From assembly GCA_038746285.1 (NCBI GenBank), contig JBCDKT010000030.1:1-46143 (forward strand): a DNA stretch of 46,143 nt, in the 5' to 3' direction. Below, one piece after another: positions 16,145-26,481 of this stretch. The notes beneath the pieces are model-generated. The model saw nothing but the letters and a program-made list of their open reading frames with translations, searched no databases and was not told the origin of the DNA. A program made the translations under genes and the position numbers. How positions within the stretch are numbered: the stretch's first letter is position 1; each line of letters begins with the position of its first letter. The DNA comes from Bacteroidota bacterium (GTDB taxonomy: Bacteria; Bacteroidota; Rhodothermia; Rhodothermales; JANQRZ01).

Positions 16145-18946
16145 TTAGCGAGTGGGAGCGGCCGAGGGCGCGGGGGCCACGGGCAGGGTGACGACGAAGG
16201 TAGCGCCTGAAAGCGGTTCCGGCGAACCGCCCGGCGAACCGCTCGGCGGGGCCCCGTCGGCGACCCAGAGGCGGCCGCCGTGGTGCTCGGCGATGCGGCG
16301 GGCGATGGCGAGGCCGAGGCCCGTCCCGCCCGGCTGCCCGTCCGAGGCCGGCTCAACCTGCCGGAAGCGCTCGAAGACCTGCTCGCGGTGCGCCGGGGCG
16401 ATCCCCGGCCCGTCGTCCGAGACCTCGACGCGGAGCACGGGCGTGGCCCCGTCGCCCTCGGGGGCCTCGGTGCGGAGGCGGACGGCGATCCGGCCGCGGC
16501 AGAACTTGGACGCGTTCGAGAGCAGGTTGACGAGTACCTGCATGAGCCGGTCGCGGTCGGCGTTGAGGGGAGGTGCGCCGTCGTCGAGGGCGAGTGTGAG
16601 CGCGATGCCGCGCTCGCGCAGCACCTGGCCGAGCGCGGCGGCAGCCTCAGCTACGAGCGCGGCCAGGTCGACGGCTTCGTACCGCCAGTCGAGCGCGCCG
16701 CTGTCGAGCTTCTGGAGGTCGAGGACCTGGTTGACGAGCCGCGTCAGCCGCTCGCTCTCCTTGATGACGATGCCGAGGAACTCGCGGCGCTGCTCGGGCG
16801 AGAGGTCGGCGTTGTCGTGCAGGATCTCGGCGAAGGCGCGGACCGAGGTGAGCGGCGTGCGCAGCTCGTGCGTGACGGTCGAGACGAACTCGTCCTTGAG
16901 CCGGTCGAACTCGGTCAGGCGCTCGTTGGCGGCGCGCAGCTCGGCCGTCGCCGCCTCCAGCTCGGCCGACTTCTCCCCGAGCGCGCGCGACTTCTCTTCG
17001 AGGGCGCGGCTGTAGGCGATCACCTGCTGCGTCTCGTCGAGGATCGCCATCACCTCGCGGAGGCTCAGCGGCTCCTCCTGCACGGCTGTCGCGAGGACGA
17101 CGCGCGCCGAGGCGGCCCCGATCGCGCCGGCGAGGAGTTGCTCGGCGTGCTGCACGAGCGCGGCGTCGGCTACGTCGGGGAGCGCCTCGCCGGAGCGCCG
17201 GGCGTAGGCCACCAGCGCCTCGTCGGCCCGGGCCGCACCGAGGAAGCGGCCCAGGACGGCGCGGAGGTCGGCCACGGCGGCGCGGCCTCGCCAGAGTTGA
17301 ACACTCTCGCCGGAGCGCCGCAGCACGTCCACAAACGCGACCGCCTGCCCGTGCTCGACGACGCCCTGCCGCGTCCACAGCGACACCCCGACGAACAGGC
17401 CGGCGTTCACGAGTGCGCTCCAGACGAGGCTGTGCGTGATCGGGTCGAGGCCCACCAGCCCGAAGAGCGCGTAGGGCCGCAGGAGCGCTATCCCCAACGG
17501 CCCGGCCTCGGCGAAGGACGCCGGCAACAGCCCGGCCTCCACGAGCGACGGCAGCGGTAGCGTGTAGCCCCACACGGCGAAGCCGCCCACGAGCGCCGCC
17601 AGCGCCCCGGCCCGCGTCGCCCGCTTCCAGTACAACCCCCCGAGAAACGCCGGGGCGAACTGCGCGACAGCCACGAACGAGATCAGCCCGATCGAGACGA
17701 GCGAGTAGGCCGAGCCGATCAGCCGGAAGTAGAAGTAGCTCGCCACGAGGATGCCGAAGATCGCGCCCCGCCGCACTGCGAGCAGGAGCGCGCTGAGGTC
17801 GCCCCGCTCGGTCAGCCGCAGCCGGCGCAGCCGCAGCAGCACCGGCATCACGAGGTCGTTCGAGATCATGATCGAGAGCGCCGTCGCGGCGACGATCACC
17901 ATGCCGGTGGCCGCGCTCAGCCCGCCGACGAAGGCGAGGAGCGCCAGCGCCTCTTGCCCCGCCGCCAGCGGCAGCGTCAGCACGAACGTGTCGGCGTCGA
18001 CCCCCGCCGGGAGGTAGAGCCGCCCGCCGAGCGCGATCGGGAGAACGAATACGTTGATCGCGAGCAGGTAGAGCGGGAAGAGCCACACCGCGCGCCCGAC
18101 GTGCCGCTCGTCGACGTTCTCGACGACGGCGACGTGGAACTGCCTCGGCAGCAGGAGGATGGCGAGAAAGGAGACGAACGTGAGGGCGAACCACGAGCCG
18201 TAGTCCCCGACGCCCTCGAACGTGAGCAGCGGCCGGAGGTCCGCCCGCGCTGCCGCCTGCCCGAAGAGGTCGCCGAACCCGTCGAACACGCCGAACGTCA
18301 CGAACGCCCCGACCGCCACGAACGCCACGAGCTTCACGACCGACTCGAACGCGATCGCTGCGACGAGGCCCTCGTGGCGCTCGGTCGGGTCGAGCCGCCG
18401 CGCGCCGAAGAGGATCGTGAAGAGCGCCAGCACGAGGGCGACGATGAACGTCTGCCCGAGGAACAGCGGTTCCGGCTCGGCCGCCGCGCCGAGGCCGGCA
18501 GCGCCGCTGCTGACCTGGAGGCTCGTCGAAATGGCCTTGAGCTGGAGCGAGATGTACGGGATGATCCCGACGACGGCGATCACGCTCACCACGCCGGCCA
18601 GGAGGGCGCTTTTGCCGTAGCGCGCCGAGACGAAGTCGGCGATCGAGGTGATGCGGTAGAGCTTGGCGACGCGGAGGATCTTCCGCAGGAGCACCCACCA
18701 CAGCAGTGCCATCAGCGTCGGGCCGAGGTAGGTCGGGAGGAAGCCGACGCCCGTCGTGGCGGCGCGCCCGACGCTGCCGTAGAAGGTCCACGCCGTGCAG
18801 TAGACCCCGAGCGAGAGCGCGTAGACGACCGGGCTGCCGATGACGCTGCGGCCCTGCTGCGCGCGCCGGTCGCCCCAATAGGCCACGGCGAAGAGCAGCG
18901 CGACGTAGGCGAATGCGACGCCCAGAACGATGCCCTGGTGGATCAC
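16145..18946 (-). CDS. SLC5 transporter-histidine kinase hybrid (CbrA/CrbS-like)
   Basis: This 933-residue sensor starts with a sodium:solute symporter-like module of about 13 membrane helices (residues about 5-500; [24 protein letters not shown] is typical of the CbrA/PutP-like branch). A cytosolic linker and a coiled coil (about 650-685; [20 protein letters not shown]) follow. Then come a HisKA domain with phospho-acceptor His693 ([10 protein letters not shown]) and a HATPase with N811 (NLLSNASKF), G1 DDGPGIAP (844-851) and G2 GGTGLGLA (873-880). All kinase boxes are intact. It starts with a GTG that overlaps the stop of the upstream small membrane protein (GTGA, 18943-18946). Linkage to acetyl-CoA synthetase and a DUF4212/SSS symporter suggests it senses acetate or a related substrate, as CrbS does. 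Confidence 0.93.
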   Translation of the reverse strand: MIHQGIVLGVAFAYVALLFAVAYWGDRRAQQGRSVIGSPVVYALSLGVYCTAWTFYGSVGRAATTGVGFLPTYLGPTLMALLWWVLLRKILRVAKLYRITSIADFVSARYGKSALLAGVVSVIAVVGIIPYISLQLKAISTSLQVSSGAAGLGAAAEPEPLFLGQTFIVALVLALFTILFGARRLDPTERHEGLVAAIAFESVVKLVAFVAVGAFVTFGVFDGFGDLFGQAAARADLRPLLTFEGVGDYGSWFALTFVSFLAILLLPRQFHVAVVENVDERHVGRAVWLFPLYLLAINVFVLPIALGGRLYLPAGVDADTFVLTLPLAAGQEALALLAFVGGLSAATGMVIVAATALSIMISNDLVMPVLLRLRRLRLTERGDLSALLLAVRRGAIFGILVASYFYFRLIGSAYSLVSIGLISFVAVAQFAPAFLGGLYWKRATRAGALAALVGGFAVWGYTLPLPSLVEAGLLPASFAEAGPLGIALLRPYALFGLVGLDPITHSLVWSALVNAGLFVGVSLWTRQGVVEHGQAVAFVDVLRRSGESVQLWRGRAAVADLRAVLGRFLGAARADEALVAYARRSGEALPDVADAALVQHAEQLLAGAIGAASARVVLATAVQEEPLSLREVMAILDETQQVIAYSRALEEKSRALGEKSAELEAATAELRAANERLTEFDRLKDEFVSTVTHELRTPLTSVRAFAEILHDNADLSPEQRREFLGIVIKESERLTRLVNQVLDLQKLDSGALDWRYEAVDLAALVAEAAAALGQVLRERGIALTLALDDGAPPLNADRDRLMQVLVNLLSNASKFCRGRIAVRLRTEAPEGDGATPVLRVEVSDDGPGIAPAHREQVFERFRQVEPASDGQPGGTGLGLAIARRIAEHHGGRLWVADGAPPSGSPGGSPEPLSGATFVVTLPVAPAPSAAPTR

Positions 18947-19188
18947 GGTGCGCCTCCTGCCTCCGCCCGGTCCGTCTCCGCGCGCTCGGCTTCAGCCGGT
19001 AGGCGCGGGCGGCGGCCCTCGATGACCCATGCCGCCAGCCCGATCAGTCCCGCCCACACGCCGAAGAGGTACGCGTAGAAAACCGGCAGACCGAGCACGA
19101 CCTCGGCGCTGCTGAAGAGCGAGAGGAGCGGGTAGGTGAAGACCACCACGCCCAATCCGAATAGAGCGATGAGTCGCTGGCTGCGCAT
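18943..19188 (-). CDS. Small membrane protein coupled to the SLC5-kinase (DUF3311-like)
   Basis: This 81-residue protein has two predicted membrane helices (LIALFGLGVVVFTYPLLSLF and FYAYLFGVWAGLIGLAAWVI) and a charged cytosolic tail. The layout, with a GLPVFYAY motif between the helices, resembles DUF3311-type small subunits that accompany sodium:solute symporters. Its stop overlaps the GTG start of the SLC5-kinase gene, so the two are translationally coupled and probably form a complex. The ATG at 19188 is chosen; an in-frame ATG at 19215 would add nine residues. Confidence 0.75.
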   Translation of the reverse strand: MRSQRLIALFGLGVVVFTYPLLSLFSSAEVVLGLPVFYAYLFGVWAGLIGLAAWVIEGRRPRLPAEAERAETDRAEAGGAP

Positions 19189-19381
19189 CCCCGTACCTTC
19201 GAATTCTTCGCCCATGATACCGCGTTCCCGGGAGCAAGGCAAAACGCGGGGGCGTCTTCGGGCGGCACCCCGGCGTTGCCGGCGGGTGCTCGCAGGCGGC
19301 ACTCGGCCGCGCGCTGAGCCTGCGCCGCTCCTGCCGAAACCGCCGTTTCCCCTCTGCCGTTTGACACGTCTCCACCCGCCC

Positions 19382-20404
19382 GTGCCCGTGTCGCTCGCTC
19401 CTCTGACCGAGGCCCTGCTCGCCGCCGTACCCGACGCCGCGCTCGTCTGCGACGCCGGTGGACACATCCGCGCCGCCAACGCCGCCGCTGCACGTCTCCT
19501 CGACGCCGACCTCCCCGGTGCGGATGCCCGCAACGCAGCGACCCCGGAGAACAGTCTCGCGGGCCGCTCCGTCTTCGCCTTCCTCGACGAGGCGCTGCTC
19601 CGCGACGCCCCGGACGGCGAGCCGTTTTCCGCACGCGTGGGCGCACGCCTCGTCCACGTCCACAAGACGACACAACCCGCCGGCCTGGCACTCGTCCTGC
19701 GCGTCGCCGAGTCGCTTCCTCTTCACCGCGATGTCGAGCGCCTGGCGCTCGGCCTGACGGAAAGCGTCCGTGGCCCGCTGGCTAGCATCCGAGCCGCCAT
19801 CGAGACCCTGACCGAGTACCCCGGCATGGAGGAAGACCTCGCGGCGCAGTTCACCACGATCATCCGCGAGCAGGCCGTCGCCCTCAGCGAGCAGCTCGAA
19901 GAGTCGGCTGCCGCCCTGGCCGAGGCGACAACGCCCCTGAGTCTGCCCGAGCACCTGCGCGCCGAGGCCCTGGGCGCACGCACCGCCGCTGCGCTCGCCG
20001 AGGCGCTCGCGGTGCGCGTGGACGCCGCTCCCGCTGCCGCGTCGGACGCACCCGACGCCGTGGTGCGGGTCGAGTGGTCGGCTCTCGAACGTGGACTCGT
20101 CCACCTCGCCACCCGCACCGTGCACGCCGTGCAGGCCGAGGCGCTCGCGGTGCAACTCAACCGAGCCGGGCAGATGGCGGCGCTCGACCTGTGCTGGCGG
20201 GGCGCGCCGGTCCGGCCCGAGCGCTTGGACCGCTGGGCCGACGAGCCGCTGGCTCCGGCTGGCGGAGCCAGCGCCGAGTCGCTCCGAGGCGTCGTCGAGC
20301 GGCACGGCGGCGCGCTGTGGGCGCGCGACGCGGACGCCGCAGGCCACGCGGCGGTCCGGCTCCTCCTCCCGGCGCGGATGCCTGCCAACGGCAGGAGCAG
20401 CTGA
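19382..20404 (+). CDS. PAS-domain protein with degenerate histidine kinase core
   Basis: This encodes about 340 residues from a GTG at 19382 (a second GTG lies at 19388). A PAS-like domain (about 5-115; LLAAVPDAALVCDAGGHIRAAN) is followed by a HisKA-like helix pair, LTESVRGPLASIRAAIETL. Glu127 there sits where the phospho-acceptor His is expected. The downstream region ends in a HATPase-like terminus (LRGVVERHGGALWA...RLLLPA), but the N-box asparagine and the G1 DxGxG motif are not visible. It is therefore predicted to be a pseudokinase. Similar PAS plus degenerate-kinase regions occur, to my knowledge, fused to a DnaQ-like exonuclease near acs/actP loci; no exonuclease is present here. It is divergent from the SLC5-kinase cluster and upstream of acs. 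Confidence 0.75.
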   Translation: MPVSLAPLTEALLAAVPDAALVCDAGGHIRAANAAAARLLDADLPGADARNAATPENSLAGRSVFAFLDEALLRDAPDGEPFSARVGARLVHVHKTTQPAGLALVLRVAESLPLHRDVERLALGLTESVRGPLASIRAAIETLTEYPGMEEDLAAQFTTIIREQAVALSEQLEESAAALAEATTPLSLPEHLRAEALGARTAAALAEALAVRVDAAPAAASDAPDAVVRVEWSALERGLVHLATRTVHAVQAEALAVQLNRAGQMAALDLCWRGAPVRPERLDRWADEPLAPAGGASAESLRGVVERHGGALWARDADAAGHAAVRLLLPARMPANGRSS

Positions 20405-20430
20405 GTGCTGCGACGAGCTCACGTTGACAG

Positions 20431-20525
20431 GTGTGTCATCCTGAACGTGGTTCAGACCGCGCAGCAGCGGCGCAGCCCATCTACGGGCCACGCCCCAGAT
20501 CCCGGATCGGGGTCCGGGATGACGA
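20431..20525. repeat. Palindromic dispersed repeat
   Basis: It contains the hairpin CTGAAC/GTTCAG (20441-20455), the module GACCGCGCAGCAGCGGCG (20455-20472) and a second hairpin ATCCCGGA/TCCGGGAT (20499-20506 and 20513-20520) followed by GAC. The same module, with one change, occurs in the repeats at 36594 and 40612, and the TCCCGGA hairpin type recurs at 24263. Confidence 0.8.
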
Positions 20526-20777
20526 AAGAAGAAAGCCTGTCCGTCTCAACGTGCCAGAGGACTCAGGGCTTATCCGAAAAGTCGGCCCGACCAGCAGAGT
20601 CTGAGCGGACGGGCGCGGAGCAAGGCGCACGAGAGGTCAGATGCCGTAGCCTATCGGACGACGAGTGCAACGCCGCGCCGCATCCGTGCAGCCAGAGGCA
20701 GCCGAGAAGATTTCTCGGGTAGGCCCTATGTCCCGAAGAGGACCCAGGGGACGCGACGAAAAAATTAGAGCGGGGGC

Positions 20778-20886
20778 TTGACACGCATCGACTCTATTTA
20801 TTACACTCTAGTAATGCATTGATGCATGCGTGCAGCCCAGTAGCTCTAAAGATCCGCAAGGGCTATACAAAGCAGTAATACATTAC
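20778..20886 (+). promoter_or_regulatory. Probable acs promoter and operator region
   Basis: TTGACA at 20778-20783 is followed after 17 nt by TTACAC (20801-20806), a weak -10. Around and downstream lie ATTAC-N6-GTAAT (20800-20804 and 20811-20815), ATGCAT-TG-ATGCAT (20814-20827) and GTAATACATTAC (20875-20886), the last ending 16 nt before the acs ATG. Repetition of the same half-site in inverted pairs suggests a regulator-binding site; the regulator is unknown. Confidence 0.4.
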
Positions 20887-20902
20887 CACAGGGTGATACA
20901 AT

Positions 20903-22870
<1,968 letters not shown>

Positions 22871-22877
22871 ACGCACG

Positions 22878-22909
22878 CGGCCGGGCCTCGCTGCCACGAG
22901 GCCCGGCCG
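22878..22909 (+). terminator. Strong hairpin after acs
   Basis: A perfect 13-bp stem (22878-22890 with 22897-22909; core GGCCGGGCCTCG / CGAGGCCCGGCC) encloses a 6-nt loop, starting 8 nt after the acs stop codon. It lacks a U-tract but is the strongest structure in the gap before the porin gene. It may attenuate rather than fully terminate. Confidence 0.6.
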
Positions 22910-22980
22910 ACACTCGCGCGCCGCCTGCGGCTGCCACCGCCTGCGGCGCTGTCACGCTCACCCAGCCACCGGAGTCACCC

Positions 22981-24231
22981 ATGACTAGACGAGCACCGCG
23001 CGCCCGGTGGGCGCGCTACGTCCTGCCTATCGTTCTCGGCGCGCTCTTGTTCCCCCTCGCCGCCGCGCCGGCCGCCGCGCAGAGCTTCGACCTCTACGGC
23101 TTCATCAAGTCCGCCTACTACTACGACACGCAGCAGGTGGTCGGCGCGCGCGAAGGCGACTTCCTCCTCTACCCCGCCCTCGCCACCGACGCCGACGACG
23201 AGCCGAACGACACCGACAACCTCCTCTTCTTCCCGTTCTTCAGCCGCGTCGGCGTGACCGTCGGTGACCTCCCCGAGGCGCTCGGGGCGACGGTCTCGGG
23301 ACGCATCGAGGGCGACTTCTTCGGGCCGGGCAACCCCAACAACAACACGTTTCGCATCCGCCGCGCGACGGTCGGGCTGGACTGGGGGGACCGCGAGGCG
23401 ATGTTCGGGATGGAGTGGACGCCGTTCTTCCTCTCGTCGTGGGCGCGGACGGTCGCGACCGAGGCGGGGGCGCCGTTCAACCCGTTCGCGCGCCACGTCA
23501 TGGCGCGGGTGACGTTCAAGCCCGGCAACGCCCGGGTCTCGGGCATCCTGGCGCAGCAGCGCGACGCCTTCCAGGAGATCGGCGGGCTCCGGCAGCAGCA
23601 GCAGGCGGCCCTGCCCTCGGCGACGCTCTCGGCCGAGTACGGCTCGGGCGGCAACACGGTCGGGGCCACGGCCCTCGTCAAGTGGATCCGCCCAGAGCTG
23701 ACCTCGGAGCGCTTCACGAGCGGCGCGGTGCAGGGCTTCGCAGCGCTCGCGCGCCCGCGCTTCGTCGCCCGCGCCAACGTGACCTACGGCGGCGACCTCG
23801 CCGACCACCTCATGACGGGCGGTTACGCGATCGTCCCCGGGGACGGCGGCGAGGTCGAGTTCGAGCCGCTCGACGTGGTCGCCGCCTGGGCCGAGGTCGA
23901 GACCACCGGCACGCTCAGCCTCGGCCTCTTCGGGGGCTTCCTCCAGAACCTCGGCACGAGCGCGAGCGGGCTCGACCCGGACGCCGTGACGTTCGCCGCG
24001 CGCGGCTACGGCGAGACGAGCGCCATCGAGCACGTCTGGCGCGTCGCCCCCCGCCTCGTCTACAACGCGGGCGCGCTCCGCTTCGGGTTTGAGGTCCAGG
24101 CCACCGGCGCGCGCTACGTCGTCGGTGCCGACCAGTCGGCCGTCTACGACGGCAGCCTCGCCCCGAGCGGCGACACCACCGAGGACGTGGTCAACCTCCG
24201 GGGCAACTTCACCGTGTTCCTCTTTTTCTAA
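22981..24231 (+). CDS. Outer-membrane porin-like protein
   Basis: This encodes a 416-residue protein with a signal peptide ending APAAAQ (about residue 34). A beta-barrel follows: FDLYGFIKSAYYYDT opens the barrel, then alternating strands such as ATVSGRIEGDFFG and TFRIRRATVGLDWGDREAMFGMEW. The C-terminus is RGNFTVFLFF, with the final Phe of barrel proteins. The pattern resembles DcaP-like or general porins, in which an FRIRRA segment is common. It lies between acs and the DUF4212/SSS symporter on the same strand, so it probably supplies small carboxylates across the outer membrane for that symporter. The specific solute is inferred from context only. Confidence 0.85.
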   Translation: MTRRAPRARWARYVLPIVLGALLFPLAAAPAAAQSFDLYGFIKSAYYYDTQQVVGAREGDFLLYPALATDADDEPNDTDNLLFFPFFSRVGVTVGDLPEALGATVSGRIEGDFFGPGNPNNNTFRIRRATVGLDWGDREAMFGMEWTPFFLSSWARTVATEAGAPFNPFARHVMARVTFKPGNARVSGILAQQRDAFQEIGGLRQQQQAALPSATLSAEYGSGGNTVGATALVKWIRPELTSERFTSGAVQGFAALARPRFVARANVTYGGDLADHLMTGGYAIVPGDGGEVEFEPLDVVAAWAEVETTGTLSLGLFGGFLQNLGTSASGLDPDAVTFAARGYGETSAIEHVWRVAPRLVYNAGALRFGFEVQATGARYVVGADQSAVYDGSLAPSGDTTEDVVNLRGNFTVFLFF

Positions 24232-24254
24232 GATGTGTTTGGAACCTCAAGAGA

Positions 24255-24335
24255 AGCTGTCGTCCCGGACTCTGATCCGGGATCTCGTGAAGACGGAGCT
24301 ACCCCTTAGATCCTGAAACGAGTTCAGGATGACAC
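24255..24335. repeat. Palindromic dispersed repeat
   Basis: Two hairpins lie here: TCCCGGA/TCCGGGA (24263-24269 and 24276-24282) and ATCCTGAA/TTCAGGAT (24310-24317 and 24323-24330, 5-nt loop). The unit combines the same two hairpin types as the repeat at 20431-20525, in a different order. It sits between the porin and the symporter small subunit. Confidence 0.75.
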
Positions 24336-24390
24336 CGGCGAGAGTTTCTGAACACAGCTTGGCCGTTTCGCACACAAACCGACGCCTGCC

Positions 24391-24678
24391 ATGAAAATGA
24401 CCAAGGAAGCCTACTGGCAACGCCAGCTCAAGCGCATCGCGCTCCTGCTCACCGTGTGGGCGGTCGTCGCCTTCGGGATGGCCATCTTCGGCGCGCCGTT
24501 CCTCAACCAGTTCTCGTTCGGCGGGGTGCCGTTCGGGTTCTGGATGGCCCAGCAGGGGAGCATCTTCGTCTTCGTCTCCCTGATCTGGATCTACGCCTAC
24601 TTCTCCGACAAGGCCGACCAGGAGGCCGGCCTCGCCGAGACCGAAGGCAGCGTCTCCGCCGCCGGCGAAGGCCACTAA
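24391..24678 (+). CDS. DUF4212 sodium/substrate symporter small subunit
   Basis: This 95-residue protein has two membrane helices (IALLLTVWAVVAFGMAIFGAPF and IFVFVSLIWIYAYFSDKAD). The N-terminus is EAYWQRQLKRIALLL, and the FGGVPFGFWMAQQGSI segment between the helices is the DUF4212 signature. The family accompanies a large SSS-type symporter, which starts 30 nt downstream. Together they are expected to import acetate or a similar short-chain carboxylate with sodium. A short Glu/Ala-rich cytosolic tail ends the protein. Confidence 0.94.
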   Translation: MKMTKEAYWQRQLKRIALLLTVWAVVAFGMAIFGAPFLNQFSFGGVPFGFWMAQQGSIFVFVSLIWIYAYFSDKADQEAGLAETEGSVSAAGEGH

Positions 24679-24708
24679 CCGCCCTCCTCCACCTAACCCT
24701 CCAGCACC

Positions 24709-26409
24709 ATGGGTATCCAAGAATGGACGTGGGTCACCGTCGGCCTGACGTTCTCCGCCTACCTCTACATCGGCTACCGCTCGCGCGTGGCCTCGACGCG
24801 CGGCTTCTACGTCGCCGGCCAGGGCATCTCGGCGCTCGCCAACGGTGCCGCCACCGGGGCCGACTGGATGAGCGCCGCCTCGTTCATCGGCATGGCCGGG
24901 CTGATCTCGTTCCAGGGCTTCGACGGCTCGGTCTACCTCATGGGGTGGACCGGCGGCTACGTCCTGCTGGCGCTCCTGCTGGCACCTTTCCTGCGGAAGT
25001 TCGGGCAGTACACCGTCCCCGACTTCGTCGCCGAGCGCTACTACTCGCAGACGGCGCGCGTCGTCGCGGCCGTCGCGGCCATCTTCGTCTCGTTCACGTA
25101 TGTGGCTGGACAGATGGGCGGCGTCGGCGTGGCCTTCAGCCGGTTCCTCCTCGTCTCGAACGAGGTCGGCGTGCTGATCGGCATGGTGATCGTCGCCTTC
25201 TTCGCTGGGCTCGGCGGGATGAAGGGGATCACCTACACGCAGGTGGCGCAGTACTGCGTCCTCATCGTCGCTTATACGATCCCCGCGATTGCGATTGCGC
25301 TCTCGCTCTTCGGCAACCCGATCCCGCAGGGGGCCATCGGCGAGGCGCTCCCGATCCTCGACCAGCTCCAGACCGACCTCGGCCTCGACCCCTACACGAG
25401 TCCGTTCGTCAACAACGACCTCCTGAACGTCTTCTGCATCACGCTCTGCCTGATGGTGGGGACGGCCGGGCTGCCGCATGTGATCGTGCGCTTCTACACG
25501 GTCAAGAGCGTCTCGGCGGCGCGGTGGTCCGCCTTCTGGGCGCTGCTCTTCATCGGCACGCTCTACACGACGGCCCCGGCGATCGCGGTCTTCGCCAAGA
25601 CCTACATCCTCCAGCAGTTCACCGAACTCGGTCCGCAGGGCTTCGTCGAGCTTTCGTGGGTGCAGAACTGGGCGCAGACCGGGCTGATCGACACCGAGGC
25701 GATTGCGGCGCTGCCCGCCGCCGACGCGTCGACGATCCGCGACTTCCTCAACACGACCGTCATCAACCGCGACATCATTGTCCTCGCGACGCCGGAGATC
25801 GCGGGGCTCTCGGCCTTCATCGTGGCGCTCGTCGCCGCGGGCGGGCTGGCTGCGGCGCTCTCGACGGCCTCGGGCCTGCTGCTCGTGATCTCGTCGAGCC
25901 TCGCGCACGACATCTACGGCAAGCTCATCAACCCGACGGCGACCGATAAGAAGCGGCTGGCCGTGGGCCGGGCGATGATTCTGTTCGCGGTCGTGATCGC
26001 AGGCATCCTCGGGATCTACCCGCCGGGGTTCGTGGCCGAGGTCGTGGCGTTCGCCTTCGGGCTGGCCGCGGCGAGCTTCTTCCCGGTGATCCTGCTGGGC
26101 ATCTTCTGGAAGCGCGCCACCAAGCAGGGCGCGATTGCCGGCATGTCCGTCGGCCTCGCGTTCACGTTCGTCATGATCGTGCTGATGCGGGCCGACCGCG
26201 TGCTCGGCCTGGACGCGCCGCTGCTGGCCGACTTCCTCGGCATCAAGGCCCAGGGCATCGGCGTGATCGGGATGGTGCTCAACTTCGCGCTGATGATCGG
26301 CGTCTCCCTCGTGACGGCTCCGCCGCCGGAGCGCGTCCAGCGGCTCGTCGAGCAGATCCGCTACCCGCGCGTGATGGCCGAGGAGGAGCTCGACACCGTC
26401 ACCGCGTAG
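24709..26409 (+). CDS. Sodium:solute symporter large subunit (ActP/VC_2705-like)
   Basis: This 566-residue protein is a member of the SSS/SLC5 family with about 13 membrane helices. The family's sodium-site region is recognisable as GAATGADWMSAASFIGMAGL (residues about 46-65), followed by DGSVYLMGWTGGYVLLALL. VRFYTVKSVSAARWSAFWAL and GGLAAALSTASGLLLVISSSLAHDIY are typical of the acetate/VC_2705 branch. It is preceded by its DUF4212 small subunit and lies in the cluster with acs, a porin and an SLC5-type sensor kinase. Acetate or another short monocarboxylate is the likely substrate. A terminator-like hairpin with T-rich flank follows at 26435. Confidence 0.94.
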   Translation: MGIQEWTWVTVGLTFSAYLYIGYRSRVASTRGFYVAGQGISALANGAATGADWMSAASFIGMAGLISFQGFDGSVYLMGWTGGYVLLALLLAPFLRKFGQYTVPDFVAERYYSQTARVVAAVAAIFVSFTYVAGQMGGVGVAFSRFLLVSNEVGVLIGMVIVAFFAGLGGMKGITYTQVAQYCVLIVAYTIPAIAIALSLFGNPIPQGAIGEALPILDQLQTDLGLDPYTSPFVNNDLLNVFCITLCLMVGTAGLPHVIVRFYTVKSVSAARWSAFWALLFIGTLYTTAPAIAVFAKTYILQQFTELGPQGFVELSWVQNWAQTGLIDTEAIAALPAADASTIRDFLNTTVINRDIIVLATPEIAGLSAFIVALVAAGGLAAALSTASGLLLVISSSLAHDIYGKLINPTATDKKRLAVGRAMILFAVVIAGILGIYPPGFVAEVVAFAFGLAAASFFPVILLGIFWKRATKQGAIAGMSVGLAFTFVMIVLMRADRVLGLDAPLLADFLGIKAQGIGVIGMVLNFALMIGVSLVTAPPPERVQRLVEQIRYPRVMAEEELDTVTA

Positions 26410-26434
26410 CGTTCCGTCTGCGTTTCGGTAGCCT

Positions 26435-26475
26435 GCGGGCGGCGAGGCGCTGCACCTCGGCACCCGCCTTTATTT
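26435..26475 (+). terminator. Terminator of the symporter transcript
   Basis: GCGGGCGGCGAGG (26435-26447) pairs with CCTCGGCACCCGC (26455-26467) at 11 of 13 positions around a 7-nt loop, followed by CTTTATTT. It lies 26 nt after the symporter stop. Confidence 0.6.
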
Positions 26476-26481
26476 GCACCC

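Larger units (their letters stand above)
20405..20902. other. 498-bp intergenic region upstream of acs
   Basis: The first 115 bp hold a palindromic dispersed repeat. The middle (20521-20760) shows no gene I can support. The last 125 bp are AT-richer and hold the probable acs promoter. A TTGACA box lies at 20778-20783, there are inverted ATTAC/GTAAT pairs at 20800-20815 and 20875-20886, and a duplicated ATGCAT at 20814-20827. Confidence 0.6.

Noticed and set aside
20405-20722. 105-codon frame in the region upstream of acs
   Set aside because: It runs through the palindromic repeat and has no recognisable sequence features.
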